Source of the DNA: Leifsonia sp040686855
GTDB lineage: Bacteria; Actinomycetota; Actinomycetes; Actinomycetales; Microbacteriaceae
Direction: 5' to 3'
Length of the DNA: 64,000 nucleotides
NCBI RefSeq assembly: GCF_040686855.1
Contig: NZ_JBFBOG010000002.1
Coordinates: forward strand, 682,001 to 746,000
Shown: positions 26,199 through 33,811 of the stretch, piece by piece
Position numbering within the stretch: the first letter of the stretch is position 1
Layout: each line of letters opens with the position of its first letter
The notes under the pieces: generated by a model
Databases searched by the model: none
The model's input: the letters and a program-made list of their open reading frames with translations, nothing else
What the model was told of the DNA's origin: nothing
Made by a program: the position numbers and the translations under genes

Positions 26199-26240
26199 GC
26201 GACGCATCCCCCAACAGAACGTCACAAGGAAGGACAGACA

Positions 26241-27890
26241 ATGACCACCCTCAAGAACCCCGAGCCGGTCGACGTCGTGATCGTCGGCGCCGGCGCCGGC
26301 GGGGCGACCGCGGCCAAGGTGCTCACCGAGGCGGGCCTCCGCGTCGTCGGCCTCGAGCGGGGCCCGTGGCTGAAGCCCGAGCATGCCTCGGGTGACGAGC
26401 TCAAGTTCCTGAACCGCAACTTCATCTGGCAGGACCCGAAGCTCAAGCCGCGCACGTACCGCCAGAACGACGGCGAGGAAGCCGTCATCACCAACTTCTC
26501 CGCGACCCCCCAGGTCGTCGGCGGCGGCACCACGCACTGGGGCGGCATGGTGCCCCGGATGACGGAGAACGACTTCCGCCTCCGCTCGCTGCACGGCGAC
26601 GTCGAGGGCGCGAGCCTGGTCGACTGGCCGATCAGCTACGACGACCTCGAGCCGTACTACACGCGGGTCGAGTGGGAGTTCGGCACCTCCGGCCTCGGCG
26701 GCGCGAACCGCTGGGAGGGCCGTCGCAGCCGCGACTACCCGACCAAGCCGGCGCCGCTCAGCCAGATCGGCCGCAAGTTCGCGACCGCGATGAACAAGAT
26801 GGGCCACAGCACGTTCCCGATGCCGCAGGGCATGGTGACCGAGCCCTACCGCGGCCGCAAGCCGTTCAGCGAGAACGGGTTCTGGCAGCAGTACCCGGAC
26901 CCGGGCAACGGCAAGTCGTCGACGCTGATCAGCTTCATCCCGGACGCCATCAACACCGGTCTGTACGACCTGCGGTCGGACTGCTACGTCAGCGAGATCC
27001 TGGTGGACAAGACCGGCAAGGCGACCGGCGTGCGGTACCAGGACGAGAACGGCAACGAGTTCGTGCAGAACGCCAAGGCCGTCATCGTCTGCGGCGGCGG
27101 CATCGAGACCCCGCGCCTGCTCCTCATGTCCAAGTCCGCCCTGTTCCCGGACGGGCTCGGCAACGGCAGCGGCCAGGTCGGCAAGAACGCCACCTTCCAC
27201 CAGTACTCGTTCTCGGTGGGGCTCTTCGACAAGGAGCTGCACGACCCGCTCTACGGCTGGTCGGGCCACTACATGAACCTGTGCTCGTTCGACTTCTACG
27301 AGACGGACGAGTCGCGAGGACACATCCTCGGCTCGCTCATCTTCCCGTCGATGCTGGGTCACCCCGTCAACTGGAGCTTCCCGGGTCGTCCGACGTGGGG
27401 ACAGGCCGCCAAGGACGCCGACCGCGACCTCTTCAACTACAGCATGAAGATCGGGATCCTGCTCCACGACCTCCCCGTCGAGTCCAACCGCGTGGACCTG
27501 GACCCGACCGTGAAGGACGCCTGGGGCCTGCCCGTCGCCCGCATCACCCACACCCCGCACGCGAACGACTTCGCGCAGGAGAAGTGGCAGGTCAAGAAGA
27601 ACGGCGAGATCCTGGAGGCCGCAGGCGCGTCGAAGGTCGTCCCGGTCAACATGGAGCGCATCACCGGCAACACCTCGCACGAGCTCGGCACGGCCCGCAT
27701 GGGCAACGACCCGGCGACCTCGGTCGTCGACAAGTGGTGCCGTTCGCACGAGGTGCCGAACCTCTACGTGTTCGACGCCAGCTTCTTCCCGACCGCGACG
27801 GGCATCAACCCGGCGCTCACCATCATGGCGAACGCCTGGCGTTGCGCCGACCGGATCATCGCCGTGGACCGCCACGGCTGGACCGACTGA
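26241..27890 (+). CDS. GMC family FAD oxidoreductase (sugar dehydrogenase large subunit)
   Basis: 549 residues. N-terminal FAD-binding fold VVIVGAGAGGATAAKVL with LERGP; the mid domain shows GGGTTHWGGMVPR; the C-terminal active site has TGNTSHELGTARMG (catalytic His) and FPTATGINPALTIMANA (second catalytic position, Asn). This layout matches gluconate 2-dehydrogenase and glucoside 3-dehydrogenase large subunits. AAGGAAGGA precedes ATG 26241. The partner small subunit is encoded 35 bases downstream. Likely reaction: FAD-dependent oxidation of a sugar hydroxyl; the electron acceptor is not encoded nearby. Confidence 0.93.
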   Translation: MTTLKNPEPVDVVIVGAGAGGATAAKVLTEAGLRVVGLERGPWLKPEHASGDELKFLNRNFIWQDPKLKPRTYRQNDGEEAVITNFSATPQVVGGGTTHWGGMVPRMTENDFRLRSLHGDVEGASLVDWPISYDDLEPYYTRVEWEFGTSGLGGANRWEGRRSRDYPTKPAPLSQIGRKFATAMNKMGHSTFPMPQGMVTEPYRGRKPFSENGFWQQYPDPGNGKSSTLISFIPDAINTGLYDLRSDCYVSEILVDKTGKATGVRYQDENGNEFVQNAKAVIVCGGGIETPRLLLMSKSALFPDGLGNGSGQVGKNATFHQYSFSVGLFDKELHDPLYGWSGHYMNLCSFDFYETDESRGHILGSLIFPSMLGHPVNWSFPGRPTWGQAAKDADRDLFNYSMKIGILLHDLPVESNRVDLDPTVKDAWGLPVARITHTPHANDFAQEKWQVKKNGEILEAAGASKVVPVNMERITGNTSHELGTARMGNDPATSVVDKWCRSHEVPNLYVFDASFFPTATGINPALTIMANAWRCADRIIAVDRHGWTD

Positions 27891-27925
27891 CATCCACGGG
27901 ACCTGCAGAGGAGACGACGAAGACA

Positions 27926-28642
27926 ATGGGACAGGCAGAATGGGTCACCGCACCGATCTCGACGAGAGACACGGATGGGCCGCTGTTCTTCACGGAGCAC
28001 GAGTGGGCGACTGTCGAGGCCGCCACTGCGCGCATCATTCCGACGGACCACCATCCGGGAGCCCGGGAGGCGGGAGTGGTCCGGTTCATCGACCGGATGC
28101 TGGCGGGGACGCAGTTCGTCTTCCCCGCGGCTGACGGCAAGGGCTTCCTCCGCATGGAGGGGCTTGAGGAGAAGGCCTGGCAGGAGCGCATCGAGAGCCG
28201 CCAGACGTTCTACCGCGAGGGGATCGTCGAGCTCGACGGGATCGCCGCCGAGAAGTTCGGCGCCGACTTCGTCGACCTGGACGACGACCAGCAGGACACG
28301 GTGCTCGAGATCATCTCGAAGAAGGAGAAGCCGGCGAAGTTCGTGTTCGCCGAGTCGGACGGCCAGGGCAGCGGAGGAGCGCCGGCGGGCAACCAGCCGG
28401 TCAACGAGGACTTCCTCGAGTTCTTCCCGCTCCTCGTGCTGAACACCCGGCAGGGCTTCTACGGCGACCCCGTCTACGGCGGGAACGACAACCGCGTCGG
28501 CTGGCGTGTGATCGGCTTCCCCGGGCCGCCATCGCTGGCCGCGACCATGGACGGCAGCTACACGACGCTCGAGTACATGATCCCGGAGGCCGAGTGGCCG
28601 TACGAGCAGCACCCCGCGGTGCTGCGCTACGGCAACCGCTGA
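27926..28642 (+). CDS. Gluconate 2-dehydrogenase subunit 3 family protein
   Basis: 238 residues with the family pattern: FFTEHEWATVEAATARIIP, HHPGAREAGVVRFIDRML, then NEDFLEFFPLLVLNTRQGFYGDPVYGGN and WRVIGFPGPP. It is the small accessory subunit that partners and matures the GMC flavoprotein directly upstream. Unlike most family members it begins MGQAEWVTAPIST, without a twin-arginine or Sec signal, so both subunits appear cytoplasmic. No cytochrome c subunit follows. Last gene of the operon before a strong hairpin. Confidence 0.9.
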   Translation: MGQAEWVTAPISTRDTDGPLFFTEHEWATVEAATARIIPTDHHPGAREAGVVRFIDRMLAGTQFVFPAADGKGFLRMEGLEEKAWQERIESRQTFYREGIVELDGIAAEKFGADFVDLDDDQQDTVLEIISKKEKPAKFVFAESDGQGSGGAPAGNQPVNEDFLEFFPLLVLNTRQGFYGDPVYGGNDNRVGWRVIGFPGPPSLAATMDGSYTTLEYMIPEAEWPYEQHPAVLRYGNR

Positions 28643-28658
28643 GCCGCCGGCTCATCAC

Positions 28659-28696
28659 GGGACCGGCCGGGCGCTGACGGGCGCCCGGCCGGTCCC
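28659..28696. terminator. 16-bp perfect hairpin ending the catabolic operon
   Basis: Left arm 28659-28674 (GGGACCGGCCGGGCGC), six-base loop, right arm 28681-28696; perfect 16-base complementarity. It begins 17 bases after the dehydrogenase small-subunit stop and ends just before the -10-like CATAAT (28700-28705) of the second LacI gene. It lacks a U-tract, which is common among GC-rich actinobacterial terminators. Confidence 0.75.
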
Positions 28697-28711
28697 GGCC
28701 ATAATTGGGGG

Positions 28712-29737
28712 ATGACGGAGACGAGAGCCGGTGCGCCGCGTGCGGCGCGCATGGTCGATGTGGCCCGGCTCGCGGGAGTGTCGCAGCAGACGGTCTCGCG
28801 TGTGGTCAACGGCCACAGCAACGTCTCTCCCGAGATCCGCGACCGGGTCGAGGCGGCCATGTCGCAGCTGCGCTACCGCCGCAACTCGGCGGCGCGGGCG
28901 CTCGCGACCAGCCGCTCGATGAACCTGGGCGTGCTGAGCTACGCGCTCTCGGTCCATGGTCCCGCGCTCGCGCTGTTCGGCATCGCCGAGGAGGCGCGCC
29001 GGAACGGCTACTCCACGAGCCTCGTCAGCGTCGCGGAGGTCGACCAGGACAGCATCCGGGCGGGGCTCGACGCGCTCGTGGACGGCGGCGTGGACGCCAT
29101 CGTCGTGCTGGCGCCCATGACGGCGGCGACGGAGGTGCTGCAGCGGCTGGACGCCGACGTGCCGGTGGTGCGTTTCGAGCAGGGCTCGCCCGCCGGGCCT
29201 GCCACGATCTCCATCGACGAGACCCTGGGCGCTCAGCTCGCGACCCGGCACCTGCTCGACCTCGGGCACCGGACCGTGCACTTCGTCGGGGGCCCTGCGG
29301 GATGGATGGCCTCCGAGGCACGTCAGCGCGGGTGGCAGACGGAGCTGGCTCTCGCCGGCCGTCCCGTCCCGGCGGTGTTCGAGTCGGACGACTGGTCGCC
29401 GGAATCGGGCTACCGCGCCGGTCTCGCGATCGCCGAGGACCGATCCATCACGGCCGTGCTGGCCATCAACGACGTGATGGCGCTCGGCGTCATCAAGGCC
29501 CTGCACGACCGCGGCATCAGCGTCCCCGGCGACGTCAGCGTGGTCGGCTTCGACGACCGCGACGAGTCGGCCTACTTCCAGCCCGCGCTGACGACCGTCC
29601 GGCTCGACTTCACTGAGGTCGGGCGTCGGGCGGTGGAGAGCGTGCTCGGCGCCCTGCGCGGCGAGACGCCCGCGACCATCCCGCTCATCCAGCCGGAGCT
29701 GAAGGTGCGGGACAGCACGGGCGCCCCTGCGCGCTGA
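28712..29737 (+). CDS. LacI family transcriptional regulator (second of the cluster)
   Basis: 341 residues, same architecture as the LacI protein at 24184: MVDVARLAGVSQQTVSRVVNG helix-turn-helix, then RRNSAARALATSRS and a sugar-binding-like domain (AVLAINDVMALGVIKAL, VVGFDDRDES). The two look like paralogs. CATAAT lies six bases before ATG 28712 and there is no ribosome-binding site, so the transcript is probably leaderless and separate from the operon. It may sense a different effector while binding the same operator. Confidence 0.92.
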   Translation: MTETRAGAPRAARMVDVARLAGVSQQTVSRVVNGHSNVSPEIRDRVEAAMSQLRYRRNSAARALATSRSMNLGVLSYALSVHGPALALFGIAEEARRNGYSTSLVSVAEVDQDSIRAGLDALVDGGVDAIVVLAPMTAATEVLQRLDADVPVVRFEQGSPAGPATISIDETLGAQLATRHLLDLGHRTVHFVGGPAGWMASEARQRGWQTELALAGRPVPAVFESDDWSPESGYRAGLAIAEDRSITAVLAINDVMALGVIKALHDRGISVPGDVSVVGFDDRDESAYFQPALTTVRLDFTEVGRRAVESVLGALRGETPATIPLIQPELKVRDSTGAPAR

Positions 29738-29740
29738 TCC

Positions 29741-30910
29741 CTAGGGCTGGAACACCGCCCGGACGCAGCCGTCCTTCTTCTCCTTGAACATCCCGTAGCC
29801 CTCCGGGCCCTGGTCGAGCGGGAGGATGTGGGTGGCCAGGTGCTCGGTGACCAGCTCGTCGCGCGCCATCCGCTCGAGCAGCATCGGGATGTAGCGGTGT
29901 CCGTGCTGCTGCGCGGACCGCAGCGTCAGGCCCTTGTTCATGATGGGACCCAGCGGGAACTTGTCGACGAACCCGCCGAAGACGCCGAGCACGAAGACGC
30001 TCCCGCCCTTCCGTGCCGCGAAGATCGCCTCCCGGACGGCCGTGGGCCGGTCGGTCTGCAGCCGCAGCTGCTGCTTCAGCTGGTCGTAGGCGAAGTCGGG
30101 GCCGTCGTGGTGGGCCTCCATCCCGACCGCCTCGATGCAGACGTCGGGGCCGCGACCGCCGGTCAGCTCGCGCAGTTCGGGCAGCACCTCGCTCGTCTCG
30201 TAGTTCATCGTCTCGGCGCCGATCACCTGCTCGACCTGGGCCAGTCGCTCCTGGAAGCGGTCGATCACGATCACCCGCTCGGCTCCCAGGAGCAGGGAGG
30301 CGCGTGCGCCCATCTGCCCGACCCCGCCCGCGCCCCACACCGCGACCGTGTCACCGGGCTTCACGCCGCCGAGGTCGGCCCCCATCCACCCGGTGGGGGC
30401 GGCGTCGGAGGCGAACAGCGCACGCTGGTCGCTGACCCCCTCGGGGACGGAGAAGGCCCCCTGGTCGGCGTACGGCACGCGGATGTACTCGGCATGACTT
30501 CCCGCCCAGCCGCCGAGCGCGTGCGAGTAGCCGTAGCATCCGCCCGGCGCCTGCCCCCACAACATCTCGGGGATCCCCGCGTTGGGATTGCCGTTGTCGC
30601 ACAGCGAGTACAGCTCGTGCCGGCAGTACCAGCACTTTCCGCAGCTGATGAACGAGCACACGACGACGCGGTCGCCGACCTTGTGCTTCGTGACGGCGGA
30701 GCCGGTCTCGACGACCTCGCCCAGGAACTCGTGGCCCAGCACATCCCCGGCCCGCATGGTCGGCACGTAGCCGCCGAGCAGGTGCAGGTCGGACCCGCAG
30801 GTCGTGGACAGCCGGACGCGCACGATGATGTCCTGCGCGTTCAGGATGGAGGGGTCGTCGACCTTCTCGACCGCGAGCTCGTTCACTCCGGTCCAGCACA
30901 GAGCCTTCAC
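29741..30910 (-). CDS. Zinc-dependent alcohol dehydrogenase family protein
   Basis: 389 residues, medium-chain dehydrogenase. Catalytic zinc region STTCGSDLH and GHEFLG; structural zinc cysteines in CGKCWYCRHELYSLC; NAD fold VAVWGAGGVGQMGAR. It resembles the glutathione-independent formaldehyde-dehydrogenase branch with the long linker HHDGPDFAYDQLKQQLRLQTDRP. GTG 30910 overlaps the stop of the upstream gene by 4 bases (GTGA), so the two are translated together. The LacI gene on the other strand ends three bases from its stop. Confidence 0.9.
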   Translation of the reverse strand: MKALCWTGVNELAVEKVDDPSILNAQDIIVRVRLSTTCGSDLHLLGGYVPTMRAGDVLGHEFLGEVVETGSAVTKHKVGDRVVVCSFISCGKCWYCRHELYSLCDNGNPNAGIPEMLWGQAPGGCYGYSHALGGWAGSHAEYIRVPYADQGAFSVPEGVSDQRALFASDAAPTGWMGADLGGVKPGDTVAVWGAGGVGQMGARASLLLGAERVIVIDRFQERLAQVEQVIGAETMNYETSEVLPELRELTGGRGPDVCIEAVGMEAHHDGPDFAYDQLKQQLRLQTDRPTAVREAIFAARKGGSVFVLGVFGGFVDKFPLGPIMNKGLTLRSAQQHGHRYIPMLLERMARDELVTEHLATHILPLDQGPEGYGMFKEKKDGCVRAVFQP

Positions 30911-31377
30911 AGCACACCCTCGCCCTTCGCCTCGTCCTCGGCCTTGTCGACGGCGGCTCCGAACAGCGTCGCCTTCCGCTTGCCGTGCGGCCGCGGTGTC
31001 GCGCGCAGGATCTCGCCGGTCTCGTACAGCTGCTTCGCGTCGCGCAGCGCCGCCCGCAATGCCTGCTCCGGGTCGTCGTCGCCGATCACCGGCTTCGGGT
31101 CGGCGTCCGCCCGCAGCCGGGCGTGCACCTCGAACCCCTTGTCGCCCGGCGCCGTCGCGAGCCGCACCTCCAGCACCTCCCGCAGCCGCTCGAGCGGCGC
31201 GGGGTAGCCGCCCTGCGCGAAATCCGCCTGATCACCGAGGATGGTCACCGCCTTCCACCCCTCGGGATGGCGTCCGTCGCCGTCGTTCTCCTGCTTCTTC
31301 TTGACGAGCTCCCTCGCCACGAGCCCCGCCGCGGCCACTCCGACCACACCGGCGGCGACCGCCGTCTTCGCACCCAT
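30907..31377 (-). CDS. Hypothetical protein coupled to the zinc dehydrogenase
   Basis: 156 residues. It starts with one hydrophobic helix (AGVVGVAAAGLVARELV) and continues as a soluble domain (KAVTILGDQADFAQGGYPAPLERL, HARLRADADPKPVIGDDDPEQALRAALRDAKQLYETGEI). The soluble part looks like a single compact alpha/beta domain; I cannot name it. GGAGGAG precedes ATG 31377. It is co-transcribed and translationally coupled with the dehydrogenase (4-base overlap), so it probably assists that enzyme or anchors it at the membrane. Confidence 0.75.
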   Translation of the reverse strand: MGAKTAVAAGVVGVAAAGLVARELVKKKQENDGDGRHPEGWKAVTILGDQADFAQGGYPAPLERLREVLEVRLATAPGDKGFEVHARLRADADPKPVIGDDDPEQALRAALRDAKQLYETGEILRATPRPHGKRKATLFGAAVDKAEDEAKGEGVL

Positions 31378-31500
31378 TTCCGCTCCTCCGATCGTGAGGA
31401 CGGTCGACCCGCCCTCTCCTCCCGATCTCTGCACGGTAGAAGCGGGCGGGAAACGCTCCCAGGGGTTCACATGCGGGATCCCGAGCGGATAATGCGAGCT

Positions 31501-31950
31501 CTAGTGCAACGCCCGGTGGTACGACTCGAGGACGGGAGGCACGCCCTCGGTCAGCATCTTCTTGCGTACGTTGCCGAGCAGCTTCGACATCGCGTAGCCC
31601 CCGACGCCGGTGAATCCGGTGTGGTGCCAGGTGAAGCGGGTCCCCTCCGGTGTCTCTTCGAGGAGGTACGTGACGTCGGTGAGGTCGTCGGTGTCTTCGT
31701 CGCCCTTCCACGTGTAGTGCAGCGAGCGGGGCGCATCCACCGCGATCACCTCGCAGTAGACGACGCCGGCCCAGCCCATGGTCGGCTTGCCCACGAAGCG
31801 GAAGCGGGTGCCGGGCACGGCGGCGAAGCCCTCGGGCCTGCCTCCCTGGCCCGTGGTGGTCCATCGGGCGACCTGTTCGGGGTCGGTCAGCACCGCCCAG
31901 ACCTCTTCGATCGGGTAGGGGTACTCGCGGACGATGGTGTATTCGGTCAT
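31501..31950 (-). CDS. SRPBCC (AHSA1/polyketide-cyclase-like) protein
   Basis: 149 residues, the usual START-like fold with a hydrophobic ligand pocket: REYPYPIEEVWAVLTDPEQVARWT at the start and GTRFTWHHTGFTGVGGY later. TAGATT lies six bases before ATG 31950, with no ribosome-binding site, so it appears leaderless. It is divergent from the TetR gene across a region with two palindromic operators, and is the likely target of that repressor. Ligand unknown. Confidence 0.9.
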   Translation of the reverse strand: MTEYTIVREYPYPIEEVWAVLTDPEQVARWTTTGQGGRPEGFAAVPGTRFRFVGKPTMGWAGVVYCEVIAVDAPRSLHYTWKGDEDTDDLTDVTYLLEETPEGTRFTWHHTGFTGVGGYAMSKLLGNVRKKMLTEGVPPVLESYHRALH

Positions 31951-31959
31951 GGCGGTAAT

Positions 31960-32000
31960 CTACCTAACGGTAGGTAGTTTATCTACCCCGCGGTAGGTAG
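31960..32000. promoter_or_regulatory. Twin TetR operator in divergent promoter
   Basis: Copy 1 at 31960-31977 is CTACCTA-ACGG-TAGGTAG, a perfect 7-base palindrome with a 4-base centre. Copy 2 at 31983-32000 has the same geometry (CTACCCC-GCGG-TAGGTAG) with two mismatches. Copy 1 touches the likely -10 of the SRPBCC gene (TAGATT, 31957-31962 minus strand) and copy 2 overlaps the likely -10 of the TetR gene (TAGACT, 31998-32003). Binding would therefore repress both. Confidence 0.8.
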
Positions 32001-32009
32001 ACTTGCGAC

Positions 32010-32603
32010 ATGGAGACTCGACGCCGCGGCGGACGCACCCGGGAGCTGGCGCAGCAGGTGGCTCTGCGCTTGTTCACCGAGCAGGGTTACGAAGCCACGT
32101 CGCTGCGGCAGATCGCCGACGAGCTCGGGATCAACAAGGCGTCGCTGTACTACTACTTCGACGGCAAGGAGGCGATCGTCCAATCCCTCCTCGATCAGCG
32201 CGGAGACGAGGCGGAGGAGCTGCTGGCGTGGGTCCGCGATCAGCCGGCGTCGTCCGATCTCGTCCCCGCCGCGGTCTCCCGCTGGGTGGACTCGTTCACC
32301 GCGGAGAAGTTGCAGGGCATCCGGTTCCTGGCGGCGAACCCGCTCCTGCTGGCCGGCCTGACGCGCGACGGCGAGGCGCCCCGCGTCGCCTCGGGACTGG
32401 CCCGGCTCGCGGACGAGCTGGGCGCTCTGCTGCCGTCCGGGGAGCCGGAGGACCGGGTCGTGCTCCGCATGGCCCTGCTGTCGATCAACGCCGCCGTGCA
32501 GGCTGCGGCCGCGACGACCGCGGACGACGCCGCGATCATTTCCGCGGCCCGCCGCGCCGCGCGCATCCTGACCGACGACCTGGTCGCCGCCCGGCCTCGA
32601 TAG
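32010..32603 (+). CDS. TetR family transcriptional regulator
   Basis: 197 residues. The N-terminal DNA-binding domain is canonical: ALRLFTEQGYEATSLRQIAD then LGINKASLYYYFDGKEAIV. The C-terminal ligand domain is all-helical and not assignable. TAGACT is six bases before ATG 32010, inside operator copy 2, giving a leaderless, autorepressed gene. Controlled partner: the divergent SRPBCC gene. The acetyltransferase gene begins 10 bases downstream but has its own -10-like hexamer. Confidence 0.93.
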   Translation: METRRRGGRTRELAQQVALRLFTEQGYEATSLRQIADELGINKASLYYYFDGKEAIVQSLLDQRGDEAEELLAWVRDQPASSDLVPAAVSRWVDSFTAEKLQGIRFLAANPLLLAGLTRDGEAPRVASGLARLADELGALLPSGEPEDRVVLRMALLSINAAVQAAAATTADDAAIISAARRAARILTDDLVAARPR

Positions 32604-32613
32604 GGTTCGGTGT

Positions 32614-33150
32614 ATGCCAGGTCCGATCGACGTCACCCTCCGGCCGCGCACCGAGGCGGACCTCGACGCGCTCTACGCGATCGCCGCCGACCTCAGCACC
32701 TGGGACGAGCGGACCCCGTCCATGCCCGCGCCGCTGACGCGCGCGGCCTACGAGGCGCGCCTCCAGCAGCTCGACGGCGGCCCCGACAAGGGCGTGAGCT
32801 TCGTGGTCGAGGTCGACGGCGAAGCGGTCGGAAGCGTCTCCCTGTTCTCGTTCGACGACCTCGCGCGTCACGCCGAGGTCGGGATCGCCCTCCTGCCCGA
32901 AGCCCGGGGGAGGGGGATCGGCACGGCCGCGATCGAGCGCATCGTCGAGTTCGCCTTCGTGCGCTGCAACCTCCGCCGCGTCCACCTGCAGGCGATCGCC
33001 TCCAATCTGGCGGCGATCCGTGCCTACGAGAAGGCCGGTTTCATCGTGGAGGGGCGCCAGCGCGAACACGCGTGGGTCCGCGGGCGGTATGAGGACATCG
33101 TGGTGATGGGTCTGCTGCGCTCGGAGTGGCGCGCGCGCAGCGCCGGCTAG
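32614..33150 (+). CDS. GNAT N-acetyltransferase (RimJ/RimL-like)
   Basis: 178 residues. The acetyl-CoA motif is visible as PEARGRGIGTAAIERIVEFAF, followed by LRRVHLQAIASNLAAIRAYEKAGFIVEG, the typical motif B of the RimJ/RimL branch. Substrate may be a protein N-terminus, amino acid or antibiotic. TAGGGT lies seven bases before ATG 32614, so a leaderless transcript is possible, although it could also be read through from TetR. Its stop overlaps the convergent DUF7882-type gene by 4 bases. Confidence 0.9.
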   Translation: MPGPIDVTLRPRTEADLDALYAIAADLSTWDERTPSMPAPLTRAAYEARLQQLDGGPDKGVSFVVEVDGEAVGSVSLFSFDDLARHAEVGIALLPEARGRGIGTAAIERIVEFAFVRCNLRRVHLQAIASNLAAIRAYEKAGFIVEGRQREHAWVRGRYEDIVVMGLLRSEWRARSAG

Positions 33151-33467
33151 GACGCCGGCTGCAAGGCGGCGATGGCGTCCTCTTCGCGGGCGACGACCAG
33201 GCCACGTGAGCTGTCCGCCGACTCGGAGAGCTGCGTCAGCCACGCGCGGTTCAGCGCCGGCGTGCGTGAGCCGTCGAAGTGGAAGACGAGGTTGCTCGTC
33301 GGGCTGATCCACACGCTGGTGCGGCCTCCGCCGACCGACGGGGTGTCCTTCCAGGACAGGGCGAAGCTCTGACCGTGGCGGAGCTTGTTGATGATGACGA
33401 CGTGCAGGTGCGCGAGCGTGCGGTCGTCGATGGGGAATTCGTGGTTCTCGTAGCTGAGGAAGCCCAT
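33147..33467 (-). CDS. Small DUF7882-type protein
   Basis: 106 residues: MGFLSYENHEFPIDDRTLAH, VIINKLRHGQSFALSW, TSVWISPTSNLVFHFDGSR and PALNRAWLTQLSESAD. This pattern is common in Microbacteriaceae, where it is sometimes mislabelled ATP-dependent DNA ligase although it is far too small and lacks ligase motifs. ATG 33467 is set by AGGAGGG upstream; the frame is open further but without a site. Function unknown. Confidence 0.75.
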   Translation of the reverse strand: MGFLSYENHEFPIDDRTLAHLHVVIINKLRHGQSFALSWKDTPSVGGGRTSVWISPTSNLVFHFDGSRTPALNRAWLTQLSESADSSRGLVVAREEDAIAALQPAS

Positions 33468-33596
33468 GATGTTGCCCTCCTGGATCGGTCCGGAAGGGGG
33501 CAAAGATCGTGCCAATCGAAGCTTCACGTCTACCGGAGGGTGTCCTTCGAGTCTGCCCGCACCCGGGTGGCTTTGTCCATTCGATGGAGGGGACTG

Positions 33597-33743
33597 TCAG
33601 GCGTGGAGGAGGGAGGTGTCGATCACGGTGAAGTCGGAGGCCGCCTCGGCCACCGCCTCGGCCTCGGCCAGCTCGAAGAACACGCCGACCACGACGGGCG
33701 TGATCTCGTGCGGGATCACGACGACGTAGACCGGGACATTCAT
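33597..33743 (-). CDS. Small hypothetical protein (48 residues)
   Basis: Reads MNVPVYVVVIPHE, then a hydrophobic ITPVVVGVFFELAEAEAVAEA stretch and an acidic end. AGAGGA lies about ten bases and GAGGGG immediately before ATG 33743. It lies between the DUF7882-type gene (same strand, downstream) and the desaturase gene. Coding is plausible from codon use, but there is no recognisable family. Confidence 0.5.
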   Translation of the reverse strand: MNVPVYVVVIPHEITPVVVGVFFELAEAEAVAEAASDFTVIDTSLLHA

Positions 33744-33811
33744 CCCCTCACAGTCCTCTTCGATCGTCGGACCGCATCCGCTTGACACGCATGGAAGCCG
33801 GTGGGGGCGTC

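Noticed and set aside
25056..27926. 956-codon minus-strand frame across LacI, AKR and GMC genes
   Set aside because: Spans three plus-strand genes with clear motifs; composition is valine/arginine-rich shadow sequence.
33147..33467. ATP-dependent DNA ligase
   Set aside because: The family is often so labelled, but the protein is 106 residues and lacks the KxDG nucleotidyltransferase motif.
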